A stretch of 64,000 nucleotides of DNA from Sipunculus nudus (taxonomy: Eukaryota; Annelida; Sipuncula; Golfingiida; Sipunculidae), in assembly GCA_026874595.1 (NCBI GenBank), contig CM049316.1:57049676-57113675 (forward strand). Reading direction: 5' to 3'. Position numbers and translations under genes: made by a program. Shown here in pieces: positions 1-12,700 of the stretch. Positions within the stretch are counted from its first letter, which is position 1. Each line of letters opens with the position of its first letter. The notes under the pieces were generated by a model. That model ran no database searches. It was given only the letters and a program-made list of their open reading frames with translations, and was not told where the DNA came from.

Positions 1-2223
1 AGGCTTTATTTTTGTATTTTGTTGTATATCACATTTTACCTTTTGCTAGGGACCGATCGTGGCTGCCAAAAGATGAGGCTTTGTCCTGAGAATCAGTCCA
101 TATGTTAAATGGGCGCTGGTCATGACCCCACTTTAAAAAGGCTGCCTTTTCTCACCCATATATGCACATGTAAAACTGGTGCGTCAAATATTTTTTTAGT
201 TATCTCCAAAGATCGCAAGGATTGTCGGGTACAGTCGGTGGTGGCAGTGCAAATGTAATACAACAATTGTATCCCATACCTATTGTCTGCGGATACTGTG
301 ATTCAACAAATAAATGAAATTGGTGTGAAAATGGTTGTCTTTATTTAACATGTATGTCGTTTAAAAAATCAAGAGCCGATTACATGAGTATATGAAAAAT
401 ATATATTGTTTTCTTAACAAGCTTTCAGAACACGCAAAAACAGTAAAAGTATCTATGGTGCATTTTTCACGATATATTACTTTTGTTTTCACTACAGTTT
501 ACCACAATAAACCGCAGGAAAGTTTTAATCAGCCCAGTAGCTTATACAGATGGGAGGAAAGATCCAGGCTTCCTGTCATACAATGTATGATGATACCTCG
601 TGTATAGGTTCGACCATATATTCACACATGCTACAGTGGAATATCTTACTTCCATATTTTCATATGTCCTGGAAAGACAAATTTATCCAAATCTCTCAAT
701 CGACTCCTCCCAATGGACAATTCGTTTTGACAAACTGTAAAACAAAACGAAAGCCTTTTTTTAACATACATTAATTCTAATCAAGTTGTAATGAACAGTA
801 TCTTTAAATCCCTTAAGGCGACAGAATATGCTTGAGGGAATTCAGGGAAAGTCCCACTGATCATAACCCTCAATTGTTTGTCTAATTTCGTTCACACCTC
901 GATAGGTTACTATGACAAATTATCTTCAATTTTCTTGTATATGTCGCCATGGAATGAGGGAGGCGAAACGTTTGTAACTGTAGAACAGAAATTGCCATAG
1001 AAATTGCCAATTGCTATAGCTCGGCATGACCCAAGGTCAGTTCAACCATAAAAAAAATAAATCTATACTCTTACTTCAGAAGATACAGAGATGAATTACC
1101 TATAAGATAATTCCGTCAAATTTTTATTAATATTAAAACTAAAATACTCTCATTTCAAATTAAATATGATAAATATTAGAATATTTGGCAGTTGTAAAGA
1201 GACTGCCTGTTTCTGCTAATTCACAGAGGCATGACCTACGTCTGGCATAGAATATCTCCTGACGTGTGAATCCTTGAAATTTCTGGCCTAAGAGATGAAA
1301 TAGCAGCCGAATATATTGGCAATATCGCCTTTTGAATAGGTCATGTCGTGGTCTCTACCTGTTGATATACCCTAGTTCATGTTAAATGGATAATGGGAAT
1401 CAGGATGAAAGAAAATGGAATACGGGTGTTGTTTACTTAGAATGGACGATACACAAAAAAAAATGGTTGTAGCTAGCATAATGAGTCTTGTGTACTAGAT
1501 AGAACAATTAAATGTTATTGACATGCAACATTTCAGGCCAACACATAGAACCAATCCTTGGACATGTTTATGGACGGAGGCCTCGTAAAGGCAATTACAG
1601 TTGCCGCTATTTTGGACGAAATAACATTTCCTAGATCTTTGGCCATGTAAAATACTGGCCGATTCTTCAAATCACTCATGAGGCATGTGCATAGATGGAC
1701 GTTACGCAAGATTAACTGAAGGTGGCGACACTATCCTGGTATACGGGAAAGCTATCGAAGATGCATTAAGATTATAATGACAAGCAGCATTTCAGACCGA
1801 TACCTCAAACAATGAGATATATGCATATGTACGCTACTCAAAAGCCACTCTTAGTGGCGCCAACAGTCTCGTGACTGAAAACGCTATCCAAGGTGTATGT
1901 CAAGCCACTTCACTCACTTTTGAAAAATAAGTGATTTTCATTGTGTAGGAGAAAACTGTCCATGACGTATGGACATGCAACATTTGAGAACGATACAACT
2001 CTTGGAACGTGTGCGACATTCAAGTAAACAGACACAAGGATAGACGCCCAAAACAGTCAGGAGGTCCTACCGAATCGGCTAGGCACCAGTTACCGTTTGA
2101 TGATGACAGGTTTCGGAAAATACCGTCCAGCGGTTTGAGAGTTCTTAGGAAGCTACAGCTGTAGCAAATTACTGAGCATTATCACAGGTAAACGTGATTA
2201 GGGATCAGACATAAAAAATATAC
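1..2223. other. Intergenic DNA, no gene recognised
   Basis: I see no coding region, RNA gene or clear repeat family here. Short ORFs at 392-607 and 550-774 have no recognisable motif and lie in AT-rich sequence. If the exon at 2224-2371 belongs to a working gene, its downstream terminal exon should lie in this stretch or beyond the left edge; I could not identify it. Confidence 0.5.
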
Positions 2224-2371
2224 CTGCTGAAGCTCACGTCGAGTGGTTGCTTTGATCTGAAGGCCAAGCTCTCTTCGAATGACAGCTTTCAATTGCTGCG
2301 GATCCATAATGCCAGCTGGGTCCACATTATGTTTGTTGATAATGCTGATAATGTATTTCTTGTACGGTTTG
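2224..2371 (-). CDS. Orphan HOIP/RNF31-type LDD exon
   Basis: A 148-nt exon candidate on the minus strand, with acceptor CTCCACAG before 2371 and donor GTATAT after 2224. It starts in phase 2 and ends in phase 0. It encodes about 49 residues starting KPYKKYIISIINKHN, then VDPAGIMDPQQLKAVIRREL. This matches exon 12 of the HOIP-like gene at 54860-63817 (EPYTMYLLRLI, IDPAYVMTPEQLK, RREF), with about 15 of 35 positions identical and the same starting phase. It also resembles the region of HOIP after the LCQAHY motif. Unlike exon 12 it has a donor instead of a stop, so a further exon should follow to the left. No other exon of such a gene is visible between 2.4 and 54.8 kb. It may be a relic of a tandem paralogue, or a distant alternative 3' exon of the gene at 55-64 kb. 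Confidence 0.6.
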
Positions 2372-2399
2372 CTGTGGAGATTCAGGGATTTGGAAATTT

Positions 2400-3400
2400 T
2401 AGTGCAGGGGTGTATTGCGATAAAAAGACGAACACAGACATATATAATTATAATGTAGATAAACATCATACTGGATATATATTTCATTGACAAATCAAAT
2501 AAATTATAAATATGGGTGAATTCCAATGTCGTGTTAAATTATGTAACCTTGTTTAAGGTGGGAACAATTGTTTTTATTGTTTTTATATTTCATTGTCGCA
2601 ACAGCGAAGAACCATTTTACTTCATCTAAACATTTACACAGAACTGTTCCGTTACAAGGCAAAGTGAAGCAACAAACCAAAGCCATATCATGTCGTTGCT
2701 TGTATTTTCCCCAGCAACCACTTTAGTTTAACAACCACGCCTTCCTGCCTCCATGTTTACCCATTCAGTGTAATCCTTATAATGCAACCTTCGTTTCTGT
2801 CGAAGCATATGCAAAACATGAACATGATTTCAATCAAATATGATTTTTTAAACACTTATCGCATGAATTTCACCGTTCTCTAATAATAAGGATTTCATTT
2901 TGTAAAGAAGAGTTTATTTAAAAAAGGACATGGCTACTGGCCAGTTACAAGGCTACAGTACCGTATTTAAAAATAAATCAACGTTCATATGAATCTGACA
3001 GCAAAACAATTTTCTATCATTCTGCAGGCTCAATGAAAAACTGCAAGACCATCACGCAGAGCTAGTGTAACACTGTCTTTGTTTGTCTGGTTAAAGCATA
3101 ACATATGATGGTCTAAGGAAAATAAACGGTTCCTAAGGCAACAAGAGCCAATGCTGTTATACTGCTACTTGTTAGTCTAAAAAACATCAAACATGTATGC
3201 AAAAATTCCAGATTGCATTATACCATGAAGACAAGTGGCACATGGACATCACACTCAGCTAAATTTGACATACAGGCGATGCATGTAATAACTATGAATG
3301 TTATGACCTGGTAAAAAATATTTGATAAGGAACTTGAACAAAGGATCGAGTGACTTACAGAATAGTCAAAATCATGCATTTTGTCCATAGGCCTCAGACA
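2400..3400. other. No gene or clear repeat seen
   Basis: AT-rich sequence with stop codons in all frames. Nothing recognisable. Confidence 0.45.
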
Positions 3401-4420
3401 ATAGTATATAGCGACCTGTAATATTTCTATGAAGGTTTTACCAGGAAGTACTTAGCTGCTATGTTTATATGTCCAACTGCTACGATTTTTGTCAATCTAA
3501 CTAATAGGGTGTTAAATGTTCATACAAAATAGGTCACATTGATCTTATACAAGGTTTCCAAGAATATTTTACAGGCCCTCCCTGGATTTTATTTAAATTA
3601 GAAATTTTTGGAACCAACTGCTAGGCTTTGTGCCCGTCTGAGAATAGATTGTTTAAACATGTTCTTTCACAGCCCACGGGATATATTTACAGGTTTTCAA
3701 GGAATTTTTAGAAGGACCTCCCTTGGTCTTAATCAAATTAGAAGTTTCCATATCCAACTAACAAATTGTAGAAAAATAACATATAGAGTGCTTATAAATA
3801 ATGTTCTCTCACATATCTTGCAGAATATAGGTCACAGTGACCTTATTTCGATTGTCCAAGGAGACATAACAATGGCCTCCATATGCAATAAGTAAGACGT
3901 TTCTGGTTTCAACAGTTAAAATTTAGACAATGTCTGACTTTCTGGTGCTAATCTAAGTTGTTGAAGGAGATATGCTAAAAACCTCCTTGAGCTTAAAAGT
4001 TAGCAGGTTCTAGGTCCATCAGTTATGATTTTTGCCCATCTGACTTTCACAGTATTGAAATCATATTTTATTTCCTATAGCTCACATACCATAGATCACA
4101 GTGACCTAATTTGATCAGGATTCAAAAAGAAACTTGCCAGAGACTTCTCTCAATGATACGTTAGAAGAATCCAAGGCTTATTTGTTCCAAGTCTGTCTGG
4201 GAGCAGAAATTTAAAAAAAAAAGTTTTAGGCCAGTAACTAATCACCATGACCTAATTCCAGGTTTCAAAGGAGCTCTACTAAGGAACTCTCCAGATGTGC
4301 AGTTAGAAGTTTCTAGGTCTTACGGTTACGAATGACGCACAAAGCGTGATCGTTAAGGCTCAGATGACTTACAGTCAGCTTAGCTGAAAAAGCTAAGATA
4401 AACATGCATAGCAAATTTAA
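3400..4420 (+). repeat. Mollusc-type dispersed repeat, degenerate sub-copies
   Basis: Several diverged blocks of roughly 200 bp follow one another. Each has a 'aggtttccaaggag' segment, a 'gacctccct' segment, 'ttagaagtttctaggtc' and a 'GTCACAGTGACC' segment. The block ends near 4340-4400 with 'gcgtgatcgttaaggctcag' and 'cagctgagct'-like sequence. The same family recurs at 27130-28900 and 58400-58600. A perfect AGGTCACAGTGACCT inverted repeat lies at 3829-3843, and a one-mismatch version at 4094-4106. The short plus-strand ORF at 3608-3895 lies inside the repeat and is not a gene. Confidence 0.65.
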
Positions 4421-4439
4421 AGACATTCTGTGCATTGAT

Positions 4440-5330
4440 TAGTCTGAAACTGTTGTTTACATGGGATGTTGTAACTAACGGAGTGACTGGAGCGACATTT
4501 CATAACTGTCAGGTCATATTAATGAAGACCCATTTAACACAATCAAGATAACATTTTCTGGAATTACAGAAATACTTTGCCTGATACTTTCAGTGTGATG
4601 ATCGAAGGTAAAATAGGTTAAAATGGCAAAATGGTTAAAAAAAGCAAAATGCGATAGGTTAAAAATTTGATATAAATGAGGCCAGTCATAAAATAAGCAC
4701 ACCAAGTTGAAGGATCCTTCTGAAACCGTTGCTGCGAAAGATGCATGACGGCTGTAATCAGACAGTTACAAAATGGACATTATAATGCCTAATATAAGAA
4801 ATTAAAATACAGCTGACACCACCAGTCACCACAAGCTCTGTAAGCTGTCCACATTCAACATCCAAACAGGACACATGCACAATTTCTGTGATATGAAAGT
4901 TTTATAAAACAAGAAAGATGCGTTAAAACTTATGTCTTCACTATTTTTGTTCAACTAATTAAGCATGCCTTTTTTTTCAGTATAATACTTGAACCCAATG
5001 CTGAGAAACACAATAACTGCAATTTGTCAGAGAACTAAGTACAGCTGACACCAGTCTTGTTCAAACTAATTATTTATGATAAATGAGCATAAGTTTTAGT
5101 TTCAGTGCAATTCATCAAGCCATCGCTGAGAAAATGAGATGTCTGCTGTAATTTGATAGTCTTTAAGAAAATGAAATATGAATGCGAAATGAGAAAAGTA
5201 CAGGTGGCGCCAATCCTAATAAAACAATCATAATTACTGCAATATTGTGTGAAAACTTGTTTAAAATTTGAAAGACTGAACAACTTTCAGTAACATTCCT
5301 TGCCGATTTAAAAACAGTCAATTTAGATAG
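4440..5330. repeat. Degenerate copies of the GGTGGCGCC-containing dispersed repeat
   Basis: Three loose repeats of a segment with 'cagctgacacca' or 'caggtggcgccaa', 'aataactgcaat' and 'acttatg' blocks lie at about 4800, 5040 and 5200. They resemble the intron repeat at 57900-58350 and parts of 27460-28480. Copies are too diverged to delimit by eye. Confidence 0.4.
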
Positions 5331-5444
5331 GCGGGGAACTGTCGGTTTTCGGTAGCGGCCTGTAGTTAGGCTTATGGGACTTTTCGATTTTTCGCAGGCA
5401 GTTTCTCATTAGTGCCGGGGGGGGGGGGGGGCTGGAAGCTTTGG

Positions 5445-8400
5445 CAGCCTGTACTACCCTAAAAAAATTGGGAGGGGATAAAATTTATAGAAGCATCGCA
5501 TTAATGTTAAGGTTGCAGGCAGGGGGAGTGAAATGAGAGCGGCCAGCCACAGGGCCCCCATGAATCGCACGCGCAAATAGCAGCTATTTGCAACCCTAAA
5601 AAATTTAGGAGGGGGTAAAATTTCTGGTAGCATCGCATTGAGAGTTAAGATTGCCGCAAGGGAGAGTGGACATGAGTGCGGGCAGACAGAGGGGCCCCCA
5701 TGAATCGCACGCGCAAATAGCAGCTATTTGCTACCCTAAAAAATTTAGGAGGGGGTAAAATTTCTGGTAGCATCGCATTGAGAGTTAAGATTGCTGCCAG
5801 AGGGAGTGGACAAGAGACAGGACTGCCACAGGGGCCCTATGAATCGCACGCGCAAATAGCAGCTATTTGCTACCATAAAAGTCCTCAAGACTGCCGCCAG
5901 AGGGAGAGGAGAATTCAGCGGCCTGGCAGAGAGGTCCCCACGAGTCGCAAGCACAAATAACAGCTATTTGCTACCATAAAATATGTCAAGACTGTCACCA
6001 GGGGGAGTGGACATGAGAGTGGACAGACAGAGGGTTCCCCATGAGTCGCACGCGCAAATCGCAGCTATTTGCTACCCTAAAAAATTAGGAGGGGGAAAAA
6101 TTTATAGTAGCATTGCATTGAGGGTTAAGACTGCCGCCAGGGGGAGTGGACATGAGAGCGGGCAGGCAGAGGGGCCCCCATGAATTGCACGCGCAAATAG
6201 CAGCTATTTGCTACCCTAAAAAATTTAGGAGGGGGTATAATTTCTGGGAGCATCGCATTGAGTTAAGATTGCCGCCAGGGGGAGTGGACTAGAGACAGTA
6301 CTACCACAGGGGCCCCATGAATCGCACGCGCAAATAGCAACTTTTTGCTACCCCAAAACTTTAGGAGGGGTTAAATATGTAGTAGCATCGCATGGAGTGT
6401 TAAGACTAGCCAGGGGGAGTGTACATAAGAGCGGGCAGACAGAAGGTCCCCATGAATCGCACGCGCAAATAGCAGCTATTAGCGACCCTAAAAAAATTTA
6501 GGAGTGGGTAAAATTTCTGGTAGCATCGCATTGAGAGTTAAGATTGCCGCCAGGGGGAGTGGTCTAGAGACAGGACTGCCACAGGGGCCCCATGAATCGC
6601 ACGCGCAAATAGCTGCTATTTGCTACCCTAAAAAAATTAGGAGGGAGTAAAATAATAGTAGCACGCATGGAGTGTTAAGACTGCCACCAGGGGGAGTGGA
6701 GATCTCAAAGCCTGCCACAGGGGCCCAATAAATCGCACGCGCAAATAGCAGCTATTTGCTACCATAAAAGTTGTCAAGACTGCCGCCAGGGGGAGGGGAG
6801 ATCTCAGCGGCCTGACAGAGGGGTCCCCACGAGTCGCAAGCGCAAATCGCAGCTATTTGCTACCATAAAATTAGTCAAGACTGCCACCAGGGGGAGGGGA
6901 CATGAGATTGGACAGACAGAGGGGCCCCCATGAGTCGCACGTGCAAATAGCAGCTATTTGCTACCCTAAAAAATTAGGAGGAGGTAAAATTTATAGTAGC
7001 ATTGCATTCAGCGTTATGACTGCCGCCAGGGAGAGTGGACATGAGTGTGGGCAGGTAGAGGGGCCCCCATGAATCGCACGCGCAAATAGCAGCTATTTGC
7101 TACCCTAAAAAATTTAGGAGGGGGTAAAATTTCTGGTAGCATTTCCTATTGAGAGATAAGATTGCCGCCAGGGGGAGTGGACTAGAGACAGGACTACCAC
7201 AGGGGCCCCATGAATCGCACGCGCAAATAACAGCTATTTGCAACCCTAAAAAATTTAGGAGGGGTTAAATATGTAGTAGCATCGCTTTGAGTGTTTCCTA
7301 TTGAGAGATAAGATTGCCGCCAGGGGGAGTGTACATGAGAGCGGCCTGACAGAGAGGCCCCATTGAGTCTCAAGCGCAAATAGCAGCTATTTGCTACCTT
7401 TAAACGTGCCAAAACTGCCGCCAGGAGGAATGGACACAGAGAGGCTGCAAGAGGGTGCCCCATGAATCGCACGCGCTAATAGCAGCTATTTGCTACCTTA
7501 AAATGTGCCAAGACTGCCGCCAGGGGGAGTGGTTATGAATGTGGCCTGACAGGGAGGCCCCCATGAGTCACAAGCGCAAATAGCAGCTATTTGCTACCAT
7601 AAAAGTGTCAAGACTGCCGCCAGGGGGAGTAAATATCAGAGGGGGCTGCCAGAAGCCGAGGGGGTCCCATGAATCGCACGCGCAAATAGCAGCTATTTGC
7701 TACCTTAAAATGTGTCAAGACTGCCGCCAGGGGGAGTGGTTATGGGAGTGGCCTGACAGGGAGGCCCCCATGAGTCGCAAGCGCAAATAGCAGCTATTTG
7801 CTACCATAAAATGTGTTAAGACTGCCGCCAGGGGGAGTAGAAATCAGAGCGGGCTGCCAGAGGCCGAAGTGGCCCCATGAATCGCACGCGCAAATAGAAG
7901 CTATTTGCTACCTTAAAATGTGCCAAGACTGCCGCCAGGGGGAGTGGTTATGAGAGTGGCCTGACAGGGAGGACCCCATGAGTCGCAAGCGCAAATAGCA
8001 GCTATTTGCTACCATAAAATGTGTTAAGACTGCCGCAAGGGGGAGTAGATATCAGAGCGGGCTGCCGAGGCCGAGGGGGCCGCATAAATAAAACGCGCAA
8101 ATATCAGCTATTTGCTACCTTTAAAGGTGCCAAGACTGCCGCCAGGGGGAGTGGTTATGAGAGCGGCCTGACAGTGAGGCCCCCATGAAACGCAAGCGGA
8201 AATAGCAGCAATTTGCTACCATAAAAGTGTCAAGACTGCCGCCAGGGGGAGTAGAAATCAGAGCGGGCTGCCAGAGGCCGGGGGGGGGGCATAATTAAAA
8301 CGCGCAAATAGCAGCTATTTGCTACCTTTAAACGTGCCAAGACTGCCGCCAGGGGTGTGGTTATGGGAGCGGCTTGAAAGAGAGGCCCCCATGAGTCGCA

Positions 8401-9722
8401 AGCGCAAATAGCAGCTATTTGCTACCATAAAATGTGTTAAGACTGCCGCCAGGGGGAGTAGAAATCTTAGCGGGCTGCCAGAGGCCGAAGTGGCCCCATG
8501 AATCGCACGCGCAAATAGCAGCTATTTGCTACCTTAAAATGTGCCAAGACTGCCGCCAGGGGGAGTGGTTATGAGAGTGGCCAGACAGGGAGGACCCCAT
8601 GAGTCGCAAGCGCAAATAGCAGCTATTTGCTACCATAAAATGTGTTAAGACTGCCGCAAGGGGGAGTAGATATCAGAGCGGGCTGCCGAAGCCGAGGGGG
8701 GCGCATTATTAAATGGGGCAAATAGCAGCTATTTGCTACCTTTAAAGGTGCCAAGACTGCCGCCAGGGGGAGTGGTTATAAGAGTGGACTGACAGGGTGG
8801 ACCCCGTGAGTCGCAAGCGCAAATAGCAGCTATTTGCTACCATAAAATGTGTTAAGACTGCCGCCAGGGGGAGTAGAAATCAGAGCGGGCTGCCAGAGGC
8901 CGGGGGGGCCCCATAACTAAAACGCGCAAATAGCAGCTATTTGCTACCATAAAAGTGTCAAGACTGCCGCCAAGGGGAGTAGATATCAGAGCGGGCTGCC
9001 AGAGGCCGAAGGGGCCCCATGAATCGCACGCGCAAATATCAGCTATTTGCTACCTTTAAAGGTGCCAAGACTGCCGCCACAGGGAGTGGTTATGAGAGCG
9101 GCCTGAGAGAGAGGCCCCCATGAGTCGCAAGCGCAAATAGCAGCTATTTGCTATACCATAAAAGTGTAAAGACTGCCGCCAGGGGGAGTAGATATCAGAG
9201 CGGGCTGCCAGAGGCCGAAGGGGCCCCATGAATCGCACGCGCAAATAGCAGCTATTTGCTACCTTTAAAGGTGCCAAGACTGCCGCCAGGGGGAGTGGAT
9301 ATGAAAGCGGCCTGACAGAGAGGCCCCCATGAGTCGCAAGGGCTAATAGCAGCAATTTGCTACCATACCATAGTGTCCAGACTGCCGCCTGGGGTAGTGG
9401 ATATCATAGCAGGCTGCCAGAGAGGTCCCAGTGAATCGCACGCGCAAATAGCAGCTATTTGCTACTATGAAAAGTATCATATCTGCCGCCAAGGGGGAGT
9501 AGATATGAGAGCGGCCTGCCAGAGGGGCCTCATGCGTCGCACGCGCAAATAGCTGCTATTTGCTAACATAAAAAGTGACAAGACTGCCGCCTGGGGAAGT
9601 GGATATCAGAGCGCGCTGCCAGAGAGTTCCGATGAATTGCCCGCGCAAATAGCAGGTATTTGCTACCATAAAAAAAGTGTCAGGTATTTGCTACCATAAA
9701 AAGTGTCAAGACTGCCGCTACG
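5445..9722 (+). repeat. Satellite array 1 (100/107/139-bp units with palindromic core)
   Basis: Tandem units share 'gaatcgcacgcgcaaatag' and 'agtcgcaagcgcaaatag' variants, then GCAAATAGCAGCTATTTGC, 'taccataaaa' and CTGCCGCCAGGGGGAGTGG. Left of about 7.3 kb many units are about 139 bp because they carry an extra segment of about 40 bp ('ttaggagggggtaaaatt' to 'gcatcgcattgag'). To the right, units alternate between 100 and 107 bp: successive GCCGCC starts at 8138, 8238, 8345, 8445, 8552 and 8653. The two types differ in flank, 'ggttatgagagtggcctgacag' type versus 'agaaatcagagcgggctgcc' type. That gives a dimer of about 207 bp. Small ORFs here are by-products of the repeat. Confidence 0.95.
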
Positions 9723-9739
9723 GGCAATTTCCCGCCTAT

Positions 9740-12700
9740 CTTCAGTAAGTGCGTTTCACAGGTCTCCTAATATATCCGTATATATGTAACCCTAACCCTT
9801 CGGGCATTGAATACTACAGAGCGTGACACTAGTGACATTTTACAAGATGTCCTTATGGTATATCCGTGAAATGGGTTACCCTAAGCCTTCGGACATGAAA
9901 TACCTCAGTAAGTGTTTGTCCCTATTAATATATGATATATCCGGGATACGGGTTACCCTAACCCTTAGGGCATGAAATACTCCAGTAAGTGTTTCTCACT
10001 AGTGAAATATGCTCCTTCGAGCATGAAATACTCCTGTAATATTTGTCACGATTAATATATGCTAAATCTGGGATCCGAGTTAACCTAACACTTCGGACAT
10101 GAAATACTCCAGTAAGTGTTTGTCACTAATAATATATGGTATATCCTGGATACGGGTTACCCTAACCTTTCTGACATGAAATACTCCAGTAATTGTTTGT
10201 CATTATTAATATGTGTTATATCCGGGATACATGTTAACCTAATACTTCGGACATGAAATACTCCAGTAAGTGTTTGTCACTAATAATATGGTATATCCTG
10301 TATACGGGTTACCCTGACCCTTCGGACATGAAATACTCCAGTAAGTGTTTGTCACTTTTAATATGTGCTATATCCGGGATACGGGTTACCCTAACCTTTC
10401 GGCATGAAATACTCGAGTTAGTGTTTGTCACTATTAATATTTGCCATGTCCGGGATACGTGTTACCCTAACACTTCGGACATGAAATACTCCAGTAAGTA
10501 TTTGTCACTATTAATATATGCTATATCCGGGATACGGGTAACCCTAACACTTCGAGCATGAAATAATCCAGTAAGTGTTTGAAACCCTTCGGGCATGAAA
10601 TACTCCAATAAGTGTTTTTCAATAATAATATATGCTTTATCCGGGATACGAGTTACCCTTAAAATTTGTACATAAAATACTCCAATTAGTGTTTGTCACT
10701 ATTAAAATATGCTATATCCAGGATACGGGTTACCCTAACCCTTCGGGCTAGAAATATTCCAGTGAGTGTTTGTCACTATTAACATATGCTATATCCGGGA
10801 TACGGGTTGCCCTAACCCTTCGGGCATGAAATACTCCAGTAAGTGTTTGTCACTTATAATATATGCTATATCCGGAATACGGGTTACCCTAACCCTTCGG
10901 ACATGACATGCCCTTGTAAGTGTTTGTCACTATTAATATATGTTCTATCCGGGATACGGGTTTCCCTAACCCTTTGTGCATGAAATACCCCAGTAGGTGT
11001 TTGTCTCTATTAATATATGCTACATCCGGGATACGGGTTACCCTAACCCTTTGGGCATGAAATATTCCAGTAATGTTTGTCACTATTAAAATATGCTGTA
11101 TCCAGGATACGGGTTACCCTAACCCTTCGGGCATGAAATACTCCAGTGAGTGTTTGTCACTTTTAACATATGCTTTATCCGGGATACGGGTTACCCTAAC
11201 CCTTCGGGCATGAAATACTCCTGCAAGTGTTTGTCACTATTCATATATGATATATATAGGATAAGGGTTACCCTAACCCTTCGGGCATAAAATACCCCAG
11301 TAAGTGTATGTCACTATTAATGTATGCTATATCCGGGATACGGGTTACCCTAACACTTCGAGCATGAAATAATCCAGTAAGTGTTTGAAACCCTTCGGGC
11401 AGGAAATACTCCAATAACTGTTTTTCAATATTAATATATCCTTTATCCGGGATACGAGTTACCCTTACACTTTGTACATGAAATACTCCAATTAGTGTTT
11501 GTCACTATAAATATATGGTATATCCGGGTTAGGGTTTAGGTTTACCCTTCGGGAATGAAATTTTCCATAAGTGTTTGTCACTCTTAATATATGCTATATC
11601 CGGGATACGGGTTACCCTAACCCTTTGGGCATGAAATATTCCAGTAATGTTTGTCACTATTAATATATGCTATATCCGGGATACGGGTTACCCTAACCCT
11701 TCAGGTATGACTTACTCCTATAAGTGTTTGTCACTATTAATATATGCTGTATCCGGGATACGGGTTACCCTAACCCTTTGGGCATGAAATATTCCAGTAA
11801 TGTTTGTAACTATTAATATATGCTATATCCAGGATACGGGTTACCCTAACCCTTCGGGCATGAAATACCTCAGTGAGTGTTTGTAACTATTAACATATGC
11901 TAAATCCGGGATACGGGTTACACTAACCCTTAATTCGGGCATGAAATACTCCAGTAAGTGTTTGTCACTTATAATATATGCTATATCCGGAATACGGGTT
12001 ACCCTAACCCTTCGGGCATGACATGCCCCTGTAAGTGTTTGTCACTAATAATATGGTATATCCTGTATACGGGTTACCCAGACCCTTCGGACATGAAATA
12101 CTCCAGTAAGTGTTTGTCACTATTAATATATGCTCTATCCAGGATAAGGGTTCCCTAACCCTCGGGCGTGAAATACTCCTGTAAGTGTTTGTCACTAAAT
12201 ATATATGCTATATCCAGGATACGGGTTACCCTAACCCTTTGGGCATGAAATACTCCAGTAGGTGTTTGCAATATTAATATATGCTATATCCGGGGTACGG
12301 GTTACTCTAACCCTTAGGACATGAAATACTCCAGTATATCTTAGTCACTATCAGTATATGCTTTATCCGGGATATGAGTCACCCTTACACTTTGTACATG
12401 AAATATTCCAATAAGTGTTTGTCCCTATTGATATATATGCTATATCCGGGATACGGGTTACCCTAACCCTTCAGGCATGACTTACTCCAGTAAGTGTTTG
12501 TCACTTTTAATATATGCTATATCCGGTATACGGGTTACCCTGGCCTTCGGACATGAAATATTCCAGTAATGTTTGTCACTATTTATATATGCTATATCCG
12601 GGATATGGGTTACCCTTACCCTTCAGGCATGACTTACTCCTATAAGTGTTTGTCACTATTAATATATGCTATATCTAGGATACGGGTTACCCTAACCCTT

